From JBMOMT01 sp049324835 (lineage in GTDB: Bacteria > Chloroflexota > Anaerolineae > CAYNKW01), in assembly GCA_049324835.1 (NCBI GenBank), contig JBMOMT010000034.1:1-64000 (forward strand): a stretch of DNA of 64,000 bases. The letters are read 5' to 3'. Below are positions 42,471 to 50,547 of this stretch, piece by piece. The notes beneath the pieces are model-generated. The model had not been told where the DNA came from, made no database searches, and saw only the letters and a program-made list of their open reading frames with translations. Position 1 is the stretch's first letter; the number at the start of each line of letters is the position of its first letter. The position numbers were made by a program, and so were the translations under genes.

Positions 42471-43266
42471 AACGCCCACCCGTACGCTCTAACCACTCTG
42501 GCAGGTGAGTGATGTCGGGCAGCGTCAGATCCGGACGCGGCCCCCGCTGCGCCGACGCAGGGCCATAATCGCCGCTCTCGACCAGCACGGCGCGCAGGCC
42601 CACCGCGCCGGCGCCGGCCAGGTCTATGGCCAGATCGTCGGCCACCATAGCCACTTGATCCGCCGGCAGGTTCAGCAAACGCAAAGCGACCTGGTAACCA
42701 TAGGGCGCAGGCTTGCCGATGACCACCGCCTGCCGGCCAGAGGCATACTCGAGCGCCGTCACAAATGCCCCCACATCGAGCAATCGCCGACCATCGTTGA
42801 GCCAGTAGCGGTTTTTGTGCATGGCCACCAGTTGCGCCCCGGCCAGCAACGCCTCGAAGGCCCGATTGAGCAACGCCGGCCGCAGCGTCTCGCCCAGCTC
42901 GCCCATCACCACCGCCTCCGGTTCGTCCGCGTCGCAGTCCAGATCGGCAAACTCGTCGCGCCCGGAGCCGATCAACAGCAATTGGATGCGCTGGATGCCC
43001 CGCTCGTGTAACCAACTCGCCGTCACCGATGAAGCCGTCAGCACCTCGGCCGGGCTGGCCTGAATGCCCAACTCTCCCAGACGCGCCGCCCGCGCCGCCC
43101 GGCTGGAAGCGGTGACGTTGGTGTAAAAACAAAGGCGCCCCATGCGTCGCAGGCGGGCCACGGCATCGGCTGCCCCAGGGATGGGCGCACCATCCAGGTG
43201 CAGCACGCCGTCGATATCCAGTACAAACCCAAGATCGCCGGGCGATATCCCGTTGCCATCGTTCAT
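42451..43266 (-). CDS. HAD-superfamily phosphatase, NagD-like
   Basis: This 271-residue HAD hydrolase has the nucleophile motif LDIDGVLHLDG (about 18-28), with the threonine motif FYTNVTASSR, the Lys of VIGKPAPYGYQ, and MVADDLAIDLAGA (acidic motif IV). The IIA cap placement matches NagD/4-nitrophenylphosphatase-type sugar or nucleotide phosphatases. It overlaps the P-loop gene by 4 bases (ATGA-type), so they are coupled. Confidence 0.9.
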   Translation of the reverse strand: MNDGNGISPGDLGFVLDIDGVLHLDGAPIPGAADAVARLRRMGRLCFYTNVTASSRAARAARLGELGIQASPAEVLTASSVTASWLHERGIQRIQLLLIGSGRDEFADLDCDADEPEAVVMGELGETLRPALLNRAFEALLAGAQLVAMHKNRYWLNDGRRLLDVGAFVTALEYASGRQAVVIGKPAPYGYQVALRLLNLPADQVAMVADDLAIDLAGAGAVGLRAVLVESGDYGPASAQRGPRPDLTLPDITHLPEWLERTGGRFTSKVK

Positions 43267-43649
43267 CGAGTGAAACCCTCCAAAAAGGCCAGCGCAGCGA
43301 CCAACACCTGTTCTTCGTCGAGATCATCGGTGGCCAGGTAGAGATGGCAATGCTGGCGGGCGTGGCGCAGGCGATGGCGCTCGTCGGCCAGGTAACGCTC
43401 GCCCCAGCCGATGCGCCGCCGACGGGCAATAGTCTCCAGTTGCGCATCGAGGTAGATCAAAACGTCTGGGGCAGTGATGCGCCGCCACATATCGGGCACG
43501 TAGGAATGATCCTGCGCCACAGAACGGGCATTGTAACCCAGCGACCTGAGCCGCCGCACCAGCGATGTTTTGCCCGAGGCGCACGGGCCGACCACGGCAA
43601 TCAGAGGATGAAGCGTCCTTGGGCCGTTGCGATCATCCTGCGCCGCCAT
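43263..43649 (-). CDS. Small P-loop kinase-like protein
   Basis: This 128-residue protein has Walker A GPCASGKTSLVRRL (about 21-34) and PDVLIYLDAQLETIARRR, like shikimate/adenylate-kinase-like nucleotide kinases, but is short and lacks a clear lid. The substrate is unknown. It overlaps the HAD gene and is 13 bases from the RCK gene. Confidence 0.75.
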   Translation of the reverse strand: MAAQDDRNGPRTLHPLIAVVGPCASGKTSLVRRLRSLGYNARSVAQDHSYVPDMWRRITAPDVLIYLDAQLETIARRRRIGWGERYLADERHRLRHARQHCHLYLATDDLDEEQVLVAALAFLEGFTR

Positions 43650-43662
43650 GATCCCAGCAGCC

Positions 43663-44721
43663 CTAGATGTCAGCGGCCCGGTTGAGGCCTTGCAGGCGTT
43701 TCAACGTTTCCAATGAGGCCAGCAACAACACCCGATCACCCACCTGCAGGCACAGATCGGCGCGAGGGTGCAGATCGGTTCCCTGACTACCGTCATGGCA
43801 CACCACCGAGACATTGAACTCGGCTTCGAGCTGTTGTACACTCCATCCCACCAGCGTCGATCCGGGCCGGACGGTGATCTCGCTCAGGTTGAGCAGTTGA
43901 TCGCCCACGTAAAGGGAGTGCCTGATGTCCAGATGCATGGCAGCGGCGGCAAAGATGGGCGCAGCCAGCGCCGAGGTGCTGTAGGCAGTTTCGATGCCAA
44001 AACCCTTCTCCACCCGCCGGGCCAGATCGGCATCGAACAGGCGCATGACCACTTTGATGTCGGGGTTGATCTCGCGCGCATCCAGAGCGATGTCGAGATT
44101 GGTCAGCTCGTCGTCGGTGCAAGGAATGATAACGTCGGCGTGTTTTACGCCCGCCTTGATCAGGTTTTCCGAGCGACGGGCGTTGGCGATGATGAGCGGC
44201 ACCCTCAGCGCGCGCACCTTTTCCACAAAACGACCCTCAGGATTGGACTCGATGCCCACCACCTCGCGGCCAAACTTGAGCAGTTCCAATATCACCCGGT
44301 AGCCCACCTTGCCCAGACCGCACACGATCACGTGGTTTTTCAGGGTCAAAGCCATCGCCGCCTGCCATTTCTGCCCTCGCGACTGTTTGTTCAGGAGAGC
44401 GGTGCCAAAACGAAGCAATCCATCTGCCGCCACCGCCAGGCCCAAGATCGGCACCACAAAATACAACACTTGCAGATACCACTGCTCCGGGCCGGGGAAC
44501 GGCAGCGTGATCTCGAAAAAGATGAGCGCAAACGTATGGTGCAACGCCTCCATAAAGGAGGGCGGCGGGTTGCCCTCCGGGTGGACGTAAAATGCGTGGA
44601 ACAGCAGCGCCCCACCCGTGACGAGGACGACGAACAGAAACAACGAAACCCACGATTCCCTCAAGAGAACCCGCAGATCGCGCAGTTGGGCGCGCAAGAC
44701 ACGCCGGAAACCACCCTTCAT
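43663..44721 (-). CDS. RCK (TrkA-N) potassium-channel-like protein with atypical pore
   Basis: This 352-residue protein has two N-terminal membrane helices (about 25-45 and 85-105) flanking a pore-like loop, a TrkA-N NAD-binding domain (VIVCGLGKVGYRVILELLK, about 130) and a TrkA-C domain (about 270-345). It looks like a ligand-gated K+ channel of the Kch/MthK group, but the loop reads FFEITLPFPGPEQ with no TVGYG filter. It may conduct another ion or only sense NAD(H). It belongs to the signalling operon with PP2C and the histidine kinase. Confidence 0.85.
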   Translation of the reverse strand: MKGGFRRVLRAQLRDLRVLLRESWVSLFLFVVLVTGGALLFHAFYVHPEGNPPPSFMEALHHTFALIFFEITLPFPGPEQWYLQVLYFVVPILGLAVAADGLLRFGTALLNKQSRGQKWQAAMALTLKNHVIVCGLGKVGYRVILELLKFGREVVGIESNPEGRFVEKVRALRVPLIIANARRSENLIKAGVKHADVIIPCTDDELTNLDIALDAREINPDIKVVMRLFDADLARRVEKGFGIETAYSTSALAAPIFAAAAMHLDIRHSLYVGDQLLNLSEITVRPGSTLVGWSVQQLEAEFNVSVVCHDGSQGTDLHPRADLCLQVGDRVLLLASLETLKRLQGLNRAADI

Positions 44722-44731
44722 CCGACTCTCC

Positions 44732-45451
44732 TCACCGGATGGGAAAACTCACCGTCATACGGCGCACGTCGCTTGCCTGAGCCTGAGAGAGCACCGCCAC
44801 CACCAGCACACTGATGTCGTCGGCAGGGCGACCTTGATCGGCAGCCACGGCCCTGTCCAGCAGGCCATCGGCCACTGCCTGTGGGTCGCCGGTGCAGGAC
44901 GCCAGCAATTGGGGCGCCAGTGAGGGCAGATCCAGCCGCTGGCCCGACCGCCGACCTGCCTCCAGGATACCATCGGTAAAGACGATCAGAAAAGTCTCCG
45001 GCTGCAAGGGCAGCTCGACAATGACCGGCCTGGTGCCGCGGTGAATGCCGATGGGATTGCTGGGCTGATCCAGCAGCGAGAGCTGCCCATCTTGCACCAG
45101 CAGCACCGGGCAGTGGCTGTTGCGCGAAACGACCAGGGTACGACTGACCAGGTCGATGGAGACGATGTTCAGCTCGGCAGAGACCTTGCCGCCGCGGTGC
45201 AGCAAGAGGTAATCGTGAGCGGCCCGGGCCACGGCGCCATCGCGCACCCCCTCGGCGAGCAGGGCCACCGCCTTGCGCACGACGATGTTGCTGATGGCTT
45301 TGGCGGCCCGACCAGAGCGCTGCCCATCGGCCAACACCAACGAAAGCCCACCCAGGGGCCGCTCCACCATCTCTAGCGTATCGCCGCTCTCAGAGGTGGC
45401 ATACTTGGCCACTTTGGCCGCCGCTACCCGCACTTCCAGACGTTCAGTCAT
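44732..45451 (-). CDS. PP2C/SpoIIE-family serine phosphatase
   Basis: This 239-residue protein is a SpoIIE-type PPM phosphatase core: VLADGQRSGRAAKAISNIV, LNIVSIDLVSRTLVVSRNSHCPVL, FLIVFTDGILEAGR and DDISVLVVAVL, with metal-binding Asp residues in the ADG, TDG and DD motifs. These usually control anti-sigma-factor or STAS partner switching. Its start overlaps the yajC end by 8 bases. Confidence 0.88.
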   Translation of the reverse strand: MTERLEVRVAAAKVAKYATSESGDTLEMVERPLGGLSLVLADGQRSGRAAKAISNIVVRKAVALLAEGVRDGAVARAAHDYLLLHRGGKVSAELNIVSIDLVSRTLVVSRNSHCPVLLVQDGQLSLLDQPSNPIGIHRGTRPVIVELPLQPETFLIVFTDGILEAGRRSGQRLDLPSLAPQLLASCTGDPQAVADGLLDRAVAADQGRPADDISVLVVAVLSQAQASDVRRMTVSFPIR

Positions 45452-45770
45452 CGCGCCTCTCGCGGCTCAGATTGTCCTCCACCTCGTCGGCCGGAATGCG
45501 ATGGCTGACGGCGACAGTGAGCAGTTTGGTCTCCACGCCCGGCGCCAGCTCGAACCCGATCCAGCCATCATTGTCGGGCAGGCGGGTGACACGGCCCACC
45601 AGCCCTCCCACCGTGATGACCTCATCGCCGATCTGCAAATCTTGCACGGTGCGTTGCTGCTCGCGCCGCGCCCGCTGCTGCGGACGGAGCAGCACGAACC
45701 AGAACACCACCAACAGGAGCGCGACCAGTATCAACGTATCCAAAATATCCCCTCCAATGGCATCTATCAA
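45444..45770 (-). CDS. yajC: Preprotein translocase subunit YajC
   Basis: This 108-residue protein has one N-terminal membrane helix (about 10-28), the conserved RPQQRARREQQRTVQDLQIGDEVITVGGLVGRV and a short basic/acidic tail. YajC is part of the SecDF-YajC holotranslocon. It is unusual here: it overlaps the histidine kinase by 4 bases and the phosphatase by 8, with no secD, secF or tgt nearby. Confidence 0.92.
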   Translation of the reverse strand: MIDAIGGDILDTLILVALLLVVFWFVLLRPQQRARREQQRTVQDLQIGDEVITVGGLVGRVTRLPDNDGWIGFELAPGVETKLLTVAVSHRIPADEVEDNLSRERRDD

Positions 45771-47974
45771 ACCGGCAGGGCCAGCCCGGCAGCCTGAGGT
45801 TTAGGGCCTTCCAGCGGCACCTGAAAGCCAAAGGTGCTGCCAACACCCTGCTGACTCTTGGACCAGACATCACCGCCGTGGGCCACCACCACGTATTTGA
45901 CCAGTGCCAGCCCCAACCCCAGGCCCTCCCTGCCGCGCCGAAGTGGATCGGCCATTTGGGTGAAATCTTCCCACAGAGTGGGCAGCTTGTCGGGTGGAAT
46001 GCCCACGCCGGTATCTTTGACCTCCAAGTAAAAGGCCTCTGCGGTGGCCCAACAACGGGCCTCGACCCTGCCGCCGCTGCCGGTGAATTTGACGGCGTTC
46101 TGCGCCAGGTGATAGACGGCATCCCTGAGACGATCCGGGTCGCCGCGCACGGCGGGCAGGTTCTCCGGCACGGCCACCTGGAAAACCACACCTTTGGACT
46201 CGGCCAGCGACACGAGCGGCAGCAGGGTTTCCTGAATCAGAGCGTTCAGGTTCAACCAGCTCAGACGCAGCTCGCCGCGCTTGCTGAGGAACGAAGCAAA
46301 GGTCACCAGATTGTCCACCATCGTCTTGGCAGCTTCGATTCCCTGAGCCAGTTCCACCAGTTGTTGGCGCGGCTCCAGTGATAGATGCTCGTGGGCATAA
46401 CGCTCCAGCAATTGTAATGAAAAGTCGATGTTGGCGAACGGTGTGCGCAATTCGTGGGTGATGACGCCGATAAAAGCCGATTTCAGTCGGTCCATTTCCT
46501 GCAACTGACGGTTGGCCTTGCCCAGATCGGTGTAAGCCTGGCTGAGAACGGTGTTGAGCAACACCAGATCACCAAAGAGGCGCGCGTTCTCCAGCGCCAC
46601 AGCCGTCTGATCCGCCAGCGCGCTCAACAGATCCAGATCGTCCCGAAAATAGGGTTCGCCGGAACGTTTGGCGCCCACCGCCAGCACACCGATGAGGCGC
46701 TCTTTGGCCCGCATGGGCACAAAGACCTCCATATGGAGTGAGCGCAGCCAGGCCAGCTCGGCCTGATTCGCCTCGGCCAGGGCCGCTTCGTGTGTCAGAT
46801 CGTATGGCGCGAGTGGCAAACCTTTGAGTCGCAGGTGTATCAGCACCGGGCTGCTGCCCCGAAATTCCATCACCTCATCCGGCACCAGTCCCAGGCCGGC
46901 ATAGGGTTTGAGCCGCACCTTGCCCATACCGTCGTCGCCGCCCTCAGAGACGAGCAGCGCGCCCCGTTCGATGTCGAGCGCCTCATCGATCACGCCTACC
47001 ACCACACCTGCCAGTCGATCCAGGTCTAGAATATCGGCGATGCGCTGACCATAACCGCGCAACAGCCGGTCGTACTCGTAGCGTCTGCTGAAAAGGTACT
47101 GGTCGATGAGGTCCTGGATCACACGACGCAGCGGCAGATAACCCAGCGCCAGGATCACGGCCACAGACACCGTCCCCACCACGGCGCTGATGGCCAGCCT
47201 GGTGCGAAAGACTGCCATGGGCAGCCACATGCCCAGAAAAAGGATCAGGCTGGTGATCAGCGTCAGCGTAATATAGTTGATGCTCTGGCGATAGATATGT
47301 TTGATATCCGGCAGGTGACGGCTCAGCAAGGCATAGGTCACCGCCACCGAGCCTCCCAGGCGGATGAGCAACGCGATCTGGGTGTGGGGCATTGCACCCA
47401 GGGTAAACAGCCCATCGCCGGCCACGGTCAGTGTCACCGCCAGCATGAGGTAACGAATACGATTACGTTGCAGCGAGCTGCGAGCATCGCGGTAGGCCCG
47501 CCAGGAAAGGGTGAGCAACGCCAGCGTGAAAAAAGCCCACGACAGCGCCAGCAGCACATGCGCCAGATCGCTCTGATTCAGCCGCCAGCCACCCACCTGC
47601 AAAGGGGTCAACTGCACCAGCCGCACCAGTGTTGGATCCAGCAGGAACGCCGCCGCCAGCCAGGGCCCGCCGACAATCAGCCACTTTAAAGCGCCGTGCC
47701 AGCGATCGAAAAAAAGCTGCACCAGCACCAGCAGCGCCACCGTCAGACACAAACCCAGGTAGACGATCAGCCTCTCCCAGCGACCAGCTAACGATGCCGG
47801 CTGCAAAAGAGCCAGGCCCGAACCCCCGGCCCAACAGGCCGCAGCCGCGAGATAACCGGACAGCAGCCAGGCATGCCGGTCTCGGCTGCCGCGCTGAATC
47901 AGCACGGCGCCGGCCAGCAACCCATGCCCCACAGAGACGAGTATGGGCACAATGATGTCCGGGTCGAATGGCAT
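45767..47974 (-). CDS. Membrane sensor histidine kinase with GAF domain
   Basis: This 735-residue sensor has an N-terminal seven- to nine-helix membrane module (about 5-305), a GAF domain (about 340-490), HisKA with the phosphoacceptor in VITHELRTPFANI (His about 506) and a HATPase domain with N-box LAQNAVKFTGSGG and G1/G2 boxes DTGVGIPPDK and GREGLGLGLALV. It has no receiver domain, and no response regulator is adjacent. ATG at 47974 has GAGGAG upstream; in-frame reading extends further, but the promoter lies at 48056-48084. Confidence 0.93.
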   Translation of the reverse strand: MPFDPDIIVPILVSVGHGLLAGAVLIQRGSRDRHAWLLSGYLAAAACWAGGSGLALLQPASLAGRWERLIVYLGLCLTVALLVLVQLFFDRWHGALKWLIVGGPWLAAAFLLDPTLVRLVQLTPLQVGGWRLNQSDLAHVLLALSWAFFTLALLTLSWRAYRDARSSLQRNRIRYLMLAVTLTVAGDGLFTLGAMPHTQIALLIRLGGSVAVTYALLSRHLPDIKHIYRQSINYITLTLITSLILFLGMWLPMAVFRTRLAISAVVGTVSVAVILALGYLPLRRVIQDLIDQYLFSRRYEYDRLLRGYGQRIADILDLDRLAGVVVGVIDEALDIERGALLVSEGGDDGMGKVRLKPYAGLGLVPDEVMEFRGSSPVLIHLRLKGLPLAPYDLTHEAALAEANQAELAWLRSLHMEVFVPMRAKERLIGVLAVGAKRSGEPYFRDDLDLLSALADQTAVALENARLFGDLVLLNTVLSQAYTDLGKANRQLQEMDRLKSAFIGVITHELRTPFANIDFSLQLLERYAHEHLSLEPRQQLVELAQGIEAAKTMVDNLVTFASFLSKRGELRLSWLNLNALIQETLLPLVSLAESKGVVFQVAVPENLPAVRGDPDRLRDAVYHLAQNAVKFTGSGGRVEARCWATAEAFYLEVKDTGVGIPPDKLPTLWEDFTQMADPLRRGREGLGLGLALVKYVVVAHGGDVWSKSQQGVGSTFGFQVPLEGPKPQAAGLALPV

Positions 47975-48055
47975 CCTGGCTCCTCTTTCTGCTCCAATCC
48001 GCTCGTTCTGCCGCCCTGGTGTGTTGTACACTTTTCCAAGCTCAGACTTATGTCC

Positions 48056-48084
48056 ATTATATGTCAAAAGAGACTTCTTTGCAA
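48056..48084 (-). promoter_or_regulatory. Promoter for the histidine-kinase/yajC operon
   Basis: On the minus strand TTGCAA (48084-48079), a 17-base spacer and TATAAT (48061-48056) lie about 80 bases before the kinase start. Confidence 0.8.
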
Positions 48085-48095
48085 GGCATTACAAG

Positions 48096-48124
48096 TTGCT
48101 TCCTCAAATCAGCTATGCTATACT
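48096..48124 (+). promoter_or_regulatory. Promoter for the glycosyltransferase operon
   Basis: TTGCTT (48096-48101), a 17-base spacer and extended -10 TGC-TATACT (TATACT at 48119-48124) lie 32 bases before the ATG at 48157. The divergent kinase promoter begins 11 bases away. Confidence 0.75.
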
Positions 48125-48156
48125 ACCAGGGTCATCGCCCCTGGAGGAATCGTTTG

Positions 48157-50547
48157 ATGCCGACAAGCTCTGCATCCGGCTCAGCCCAATCTATCGACCA
48201 CCCAACCCTGACCCGTGGCCACCAGGTTGCCCAGGGACTGTTGCTGCTGTTGCTTCTGGCCAGCTTTGGCCTGCGCATCTATCGCCTGGGCGACAAGAGC
48301 ATCTGGTGGGACGAAGGGCTGGCTGCCTGGTCGGCGCGACAATCGCTGCCCGAGATTGCCCGCTGGACGGCCTCCGATGTCCATCCACCGCTCTATTTCT
48401 GGCTGCTCCACTTTTGGCGGCTGCTCAGCGGCGACAGCGAGTTCGGCCTGCGGCTGCTCTCGGCGATGATCGGTGTGCTGGGCGTGGCCGCCACCTACCT
48501 GCTGGGCCGCCAGTCGGGCCGCCGGCAAACCGGCCTGCTGGCCGCGCTGCTGATGACATTCTCTCGCTTCGATGTGTGGTGGTCACAAGAGGCGCGCATG
48601 TACATCCTGGCGGCGTTGTGGGCAGCGCTGGCCCTGTGGGCCGCGATCCGTTTCTGGGACGGCCATCGGCCAAGAGATGGCGCGTTATACGTGCTGTTTG
48701 CCACTGCCGGGTTATACACACTCTACCTTTCCATCTCGGTGATGGTGGTCGCCAACCTGATCTGGTTATGGGTCTGGTGGCGGGCGCAGCACCGCTCGCG
48801 ATTGCTGTGGCCCTGGGCAGTCGCCCAGGTTGTTGTGCTGCTCCTTTATTCACCCTGGCTGATCTACGCCCTGGGCCGCATTCCCACCTGGTCTTCGGCA
48901 TCAACGGTGGCCGTGGACGTGTTCCTGCGCATCTACTGGACGGTTCTGACGACCGGTATTCCGGTGAACGTAGAGAGCCATCTCTGGCTGACGCTACCGG
49001 TGCTGGCCATCTTTGTACTGGGCCTGATCCGGCTGCTGTGGCAGGGTCGGCGCAACTGGCGCACGGCGCGTAATGCGGGCCTGTTCTTGCTGAGCCTGTT
49101 GTTACCGGCAGCCGTGGTTTACGTCGTTTCGCTGCCCAAAAAGGCCTTTTTTTACTCACCACAATTGGCGCCGCGTTACCTGCTCATCTTTGCGCCCGCC
49201 TTTTACACGCTGCTGGCCTGGGGACTGGACACCCTGGCGCAGGGTCGCCGTCACTTTCTGGGAACAGCGGCGACCGCGCTGGTGGTGGCCGCCGAGATCT
49301 ATGGGCTGTGGTCTTTTTATCCGGGTCGAGTCCTGCTAGACGACTACAAATCGCTGCAGGCCACGCTGCGCGCCTATCAGCATCCCGGCGACGCGGTGGT
49401 GCTCTACACCGACAGAGACTGGCCCATCTTTGCCTATCACCACCCGGGCCCGTGGTGGGGTGTGCCCTATGCCCAGCCAATGACGCCAGAATTCACCGCC
49501 GCCTACCTGGAACCCATCTGGCAGGCCCACGAAGGAATCTGGCTGGTGATCACGCCTTACGCCGGGGTGAACGATCCGCAGGGCATACTGCCTGCCTGGC
49601 TGGCAGAGCGGGCAATACGCACGGTGGAGCATCGCCAGGCCGATAACGTGCTGCGTCTCTACGCCCGCACGGAGGCGCGAGCCGCCACGGCACAGTCGCT
49701 GGCGCCGGGCGCCGAGCCGGCGCACCTCATCGACTCGCCCGTGGCGGCCGGGCTACGGTTGATCGGCTACGACCAGCCCGTGCGGGCATACCACAACGGC
49801 GACACCGTTCACCTGTTTCTCTACTGGCAGCTCGACGAGCGCGCCCAGACATCGACGACACTCCAGGTGAGCCTGATCGACCCACAGGATCGGATCGGCA
49901 AGCAGGTGTCGATCGCCGCGCCCCAGGCTCAGGCAGGGGAAAACCTGGTGCGCCAGCAGGTAGACCTGGTGGTGCCGCCGGACGCCACCGGCGGCCTGTA
50001 TGGCTGGTTGATCGACACCCTGCCGACGAACGAGCCGCTGCGGTTTGGTCGCGTTCGCGTGTGGGCCAGGGCACGGGCCAGCCTCACAACCGCCGAGGTG
50101 AGCATCGGCCAGCCATTGCTCACCGACCTGGCCGACGGCGTGCGGCTGTTGGGTTTTGATCTGGCCCAAAAGAGTGTTGCGCCCGGTGACACCCTGCACC
50201 TGACGCTCTACTGGCAGGCCAGAGAAGCGGTGGGGCATCGTTACAAGGTCTTTACCCATCTGCTGGGCCAGGTTTTTAACGCCACGAGTGGCAACTTTTT
50301 GTGGGGCCAGCAGGATAACGAGCCGGTAGCGGGCACGCGAGCCACCACCACCTGGCGCAGCGGCGAAGTCATCATCGACAGTTACGCCATCCGGGTGCTG
50401 CCAGAGGCGCCGCCGGGGCCCTACGAGATCGAGATCGGGTTGTACGATCCGGCCACCGGGCAACGCTTGCCGGTGCTCGACGCGCAGGGCCAGAAAGTGG
50501 CGGATCACATCGTCATCAGCCAGGTAACGGTGGAGACAAACAAATGA
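48157..50547 (+). CDS. Membrane glycosyltransferase (GT39/GT83-like) with duplicated C-terminal domain
   Basis: This 796-residue protein has a multi-pass N-terminal half (about 20-470) with the lipid-sugar transferase signatures KSIWWDEGLAAW (catalytic Asp-Glu in the first loop) and DVHPPLYFWLLHFW (about 75). The C-terminal extracytoplasmic third contains two similar beta-rich domains: VAAGLRLIGYDQPVRAYHNGDTVHLFLYWQ and LADGVRLLGFDLAQKSVAPGDTLHLTLYWQ. It probably transfers a polyprenyl-linked sugar to a protein or glycan outside the membrane. The ATG has GGAGG 9 bases upstream. It overlaps the next gene by 4 bases. Confidence 0.88.
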   Translation: MPTSSASGSAQSIDHPTLTRGHQVAQGLLLLLLLASFGLRIYRLGDKSIWWDEGLAAWSARQSLPEIARWTASDVHPPLYFWLLHFWRLLSGDSEFGLRLLSAMIGVLGVAATYLLGRQSGRRQTGLLAALLMTFSRFDVWWSQEARMYILAALWAALALWAAIRFWDGHRPRDGALYVLFATAGLYTLYLSISVMVVANLIWLWVWWRAQHRSRLLWPWAVAQVVVLLLYSPWLIYALGRIPTWSSASTVAVDVFLRIYWTVLTTGIPVNVESHLWLTLPVLAIFVLGLIRLLWQGRRNWRTARNAGLFLLSLLLPAAVVYVVSLPKKAFFYSPQLAPRYLLIFAPAFYTLLAWGLDTLAQGRRHFLGTAATALVVAAEIYGLWSFYPGRVLLDDYKSLQATLRAYQHPGDAVVLYTDRDWPIFAYHHPGPWWGVPYAQPMTPEFTAAYLEPIWQAHEGIWLVITPYAGVNDPQGILPAWLAERAIRTVEHRQADNVLRLYARTEARAATAQSLAPGAEPAHLIDSPVAAGLRLIGYDQPVRAYHNGDTVHLFLYWQLDERAQTSTTLQVSLIDPQDRIGKQVSIAAPQAQAGENLVRQQVDLVVPPDATGGLYGWLIDTLPTNEPLRFGRVRVWARARASLTTAEVSIGQPLLTDLADGVRLLGFDLAQKSVAPGDTLHLTLYWQAREAVGHRYKVFTHLLGQVFNATSGNFLWGQQDNEPVAGTRATTTWRSGEVIIDSYAIRVLPEAPPGPYEIEIGLYDPATGQRLPVLDAQGQKVADHIVISQVTVETNK

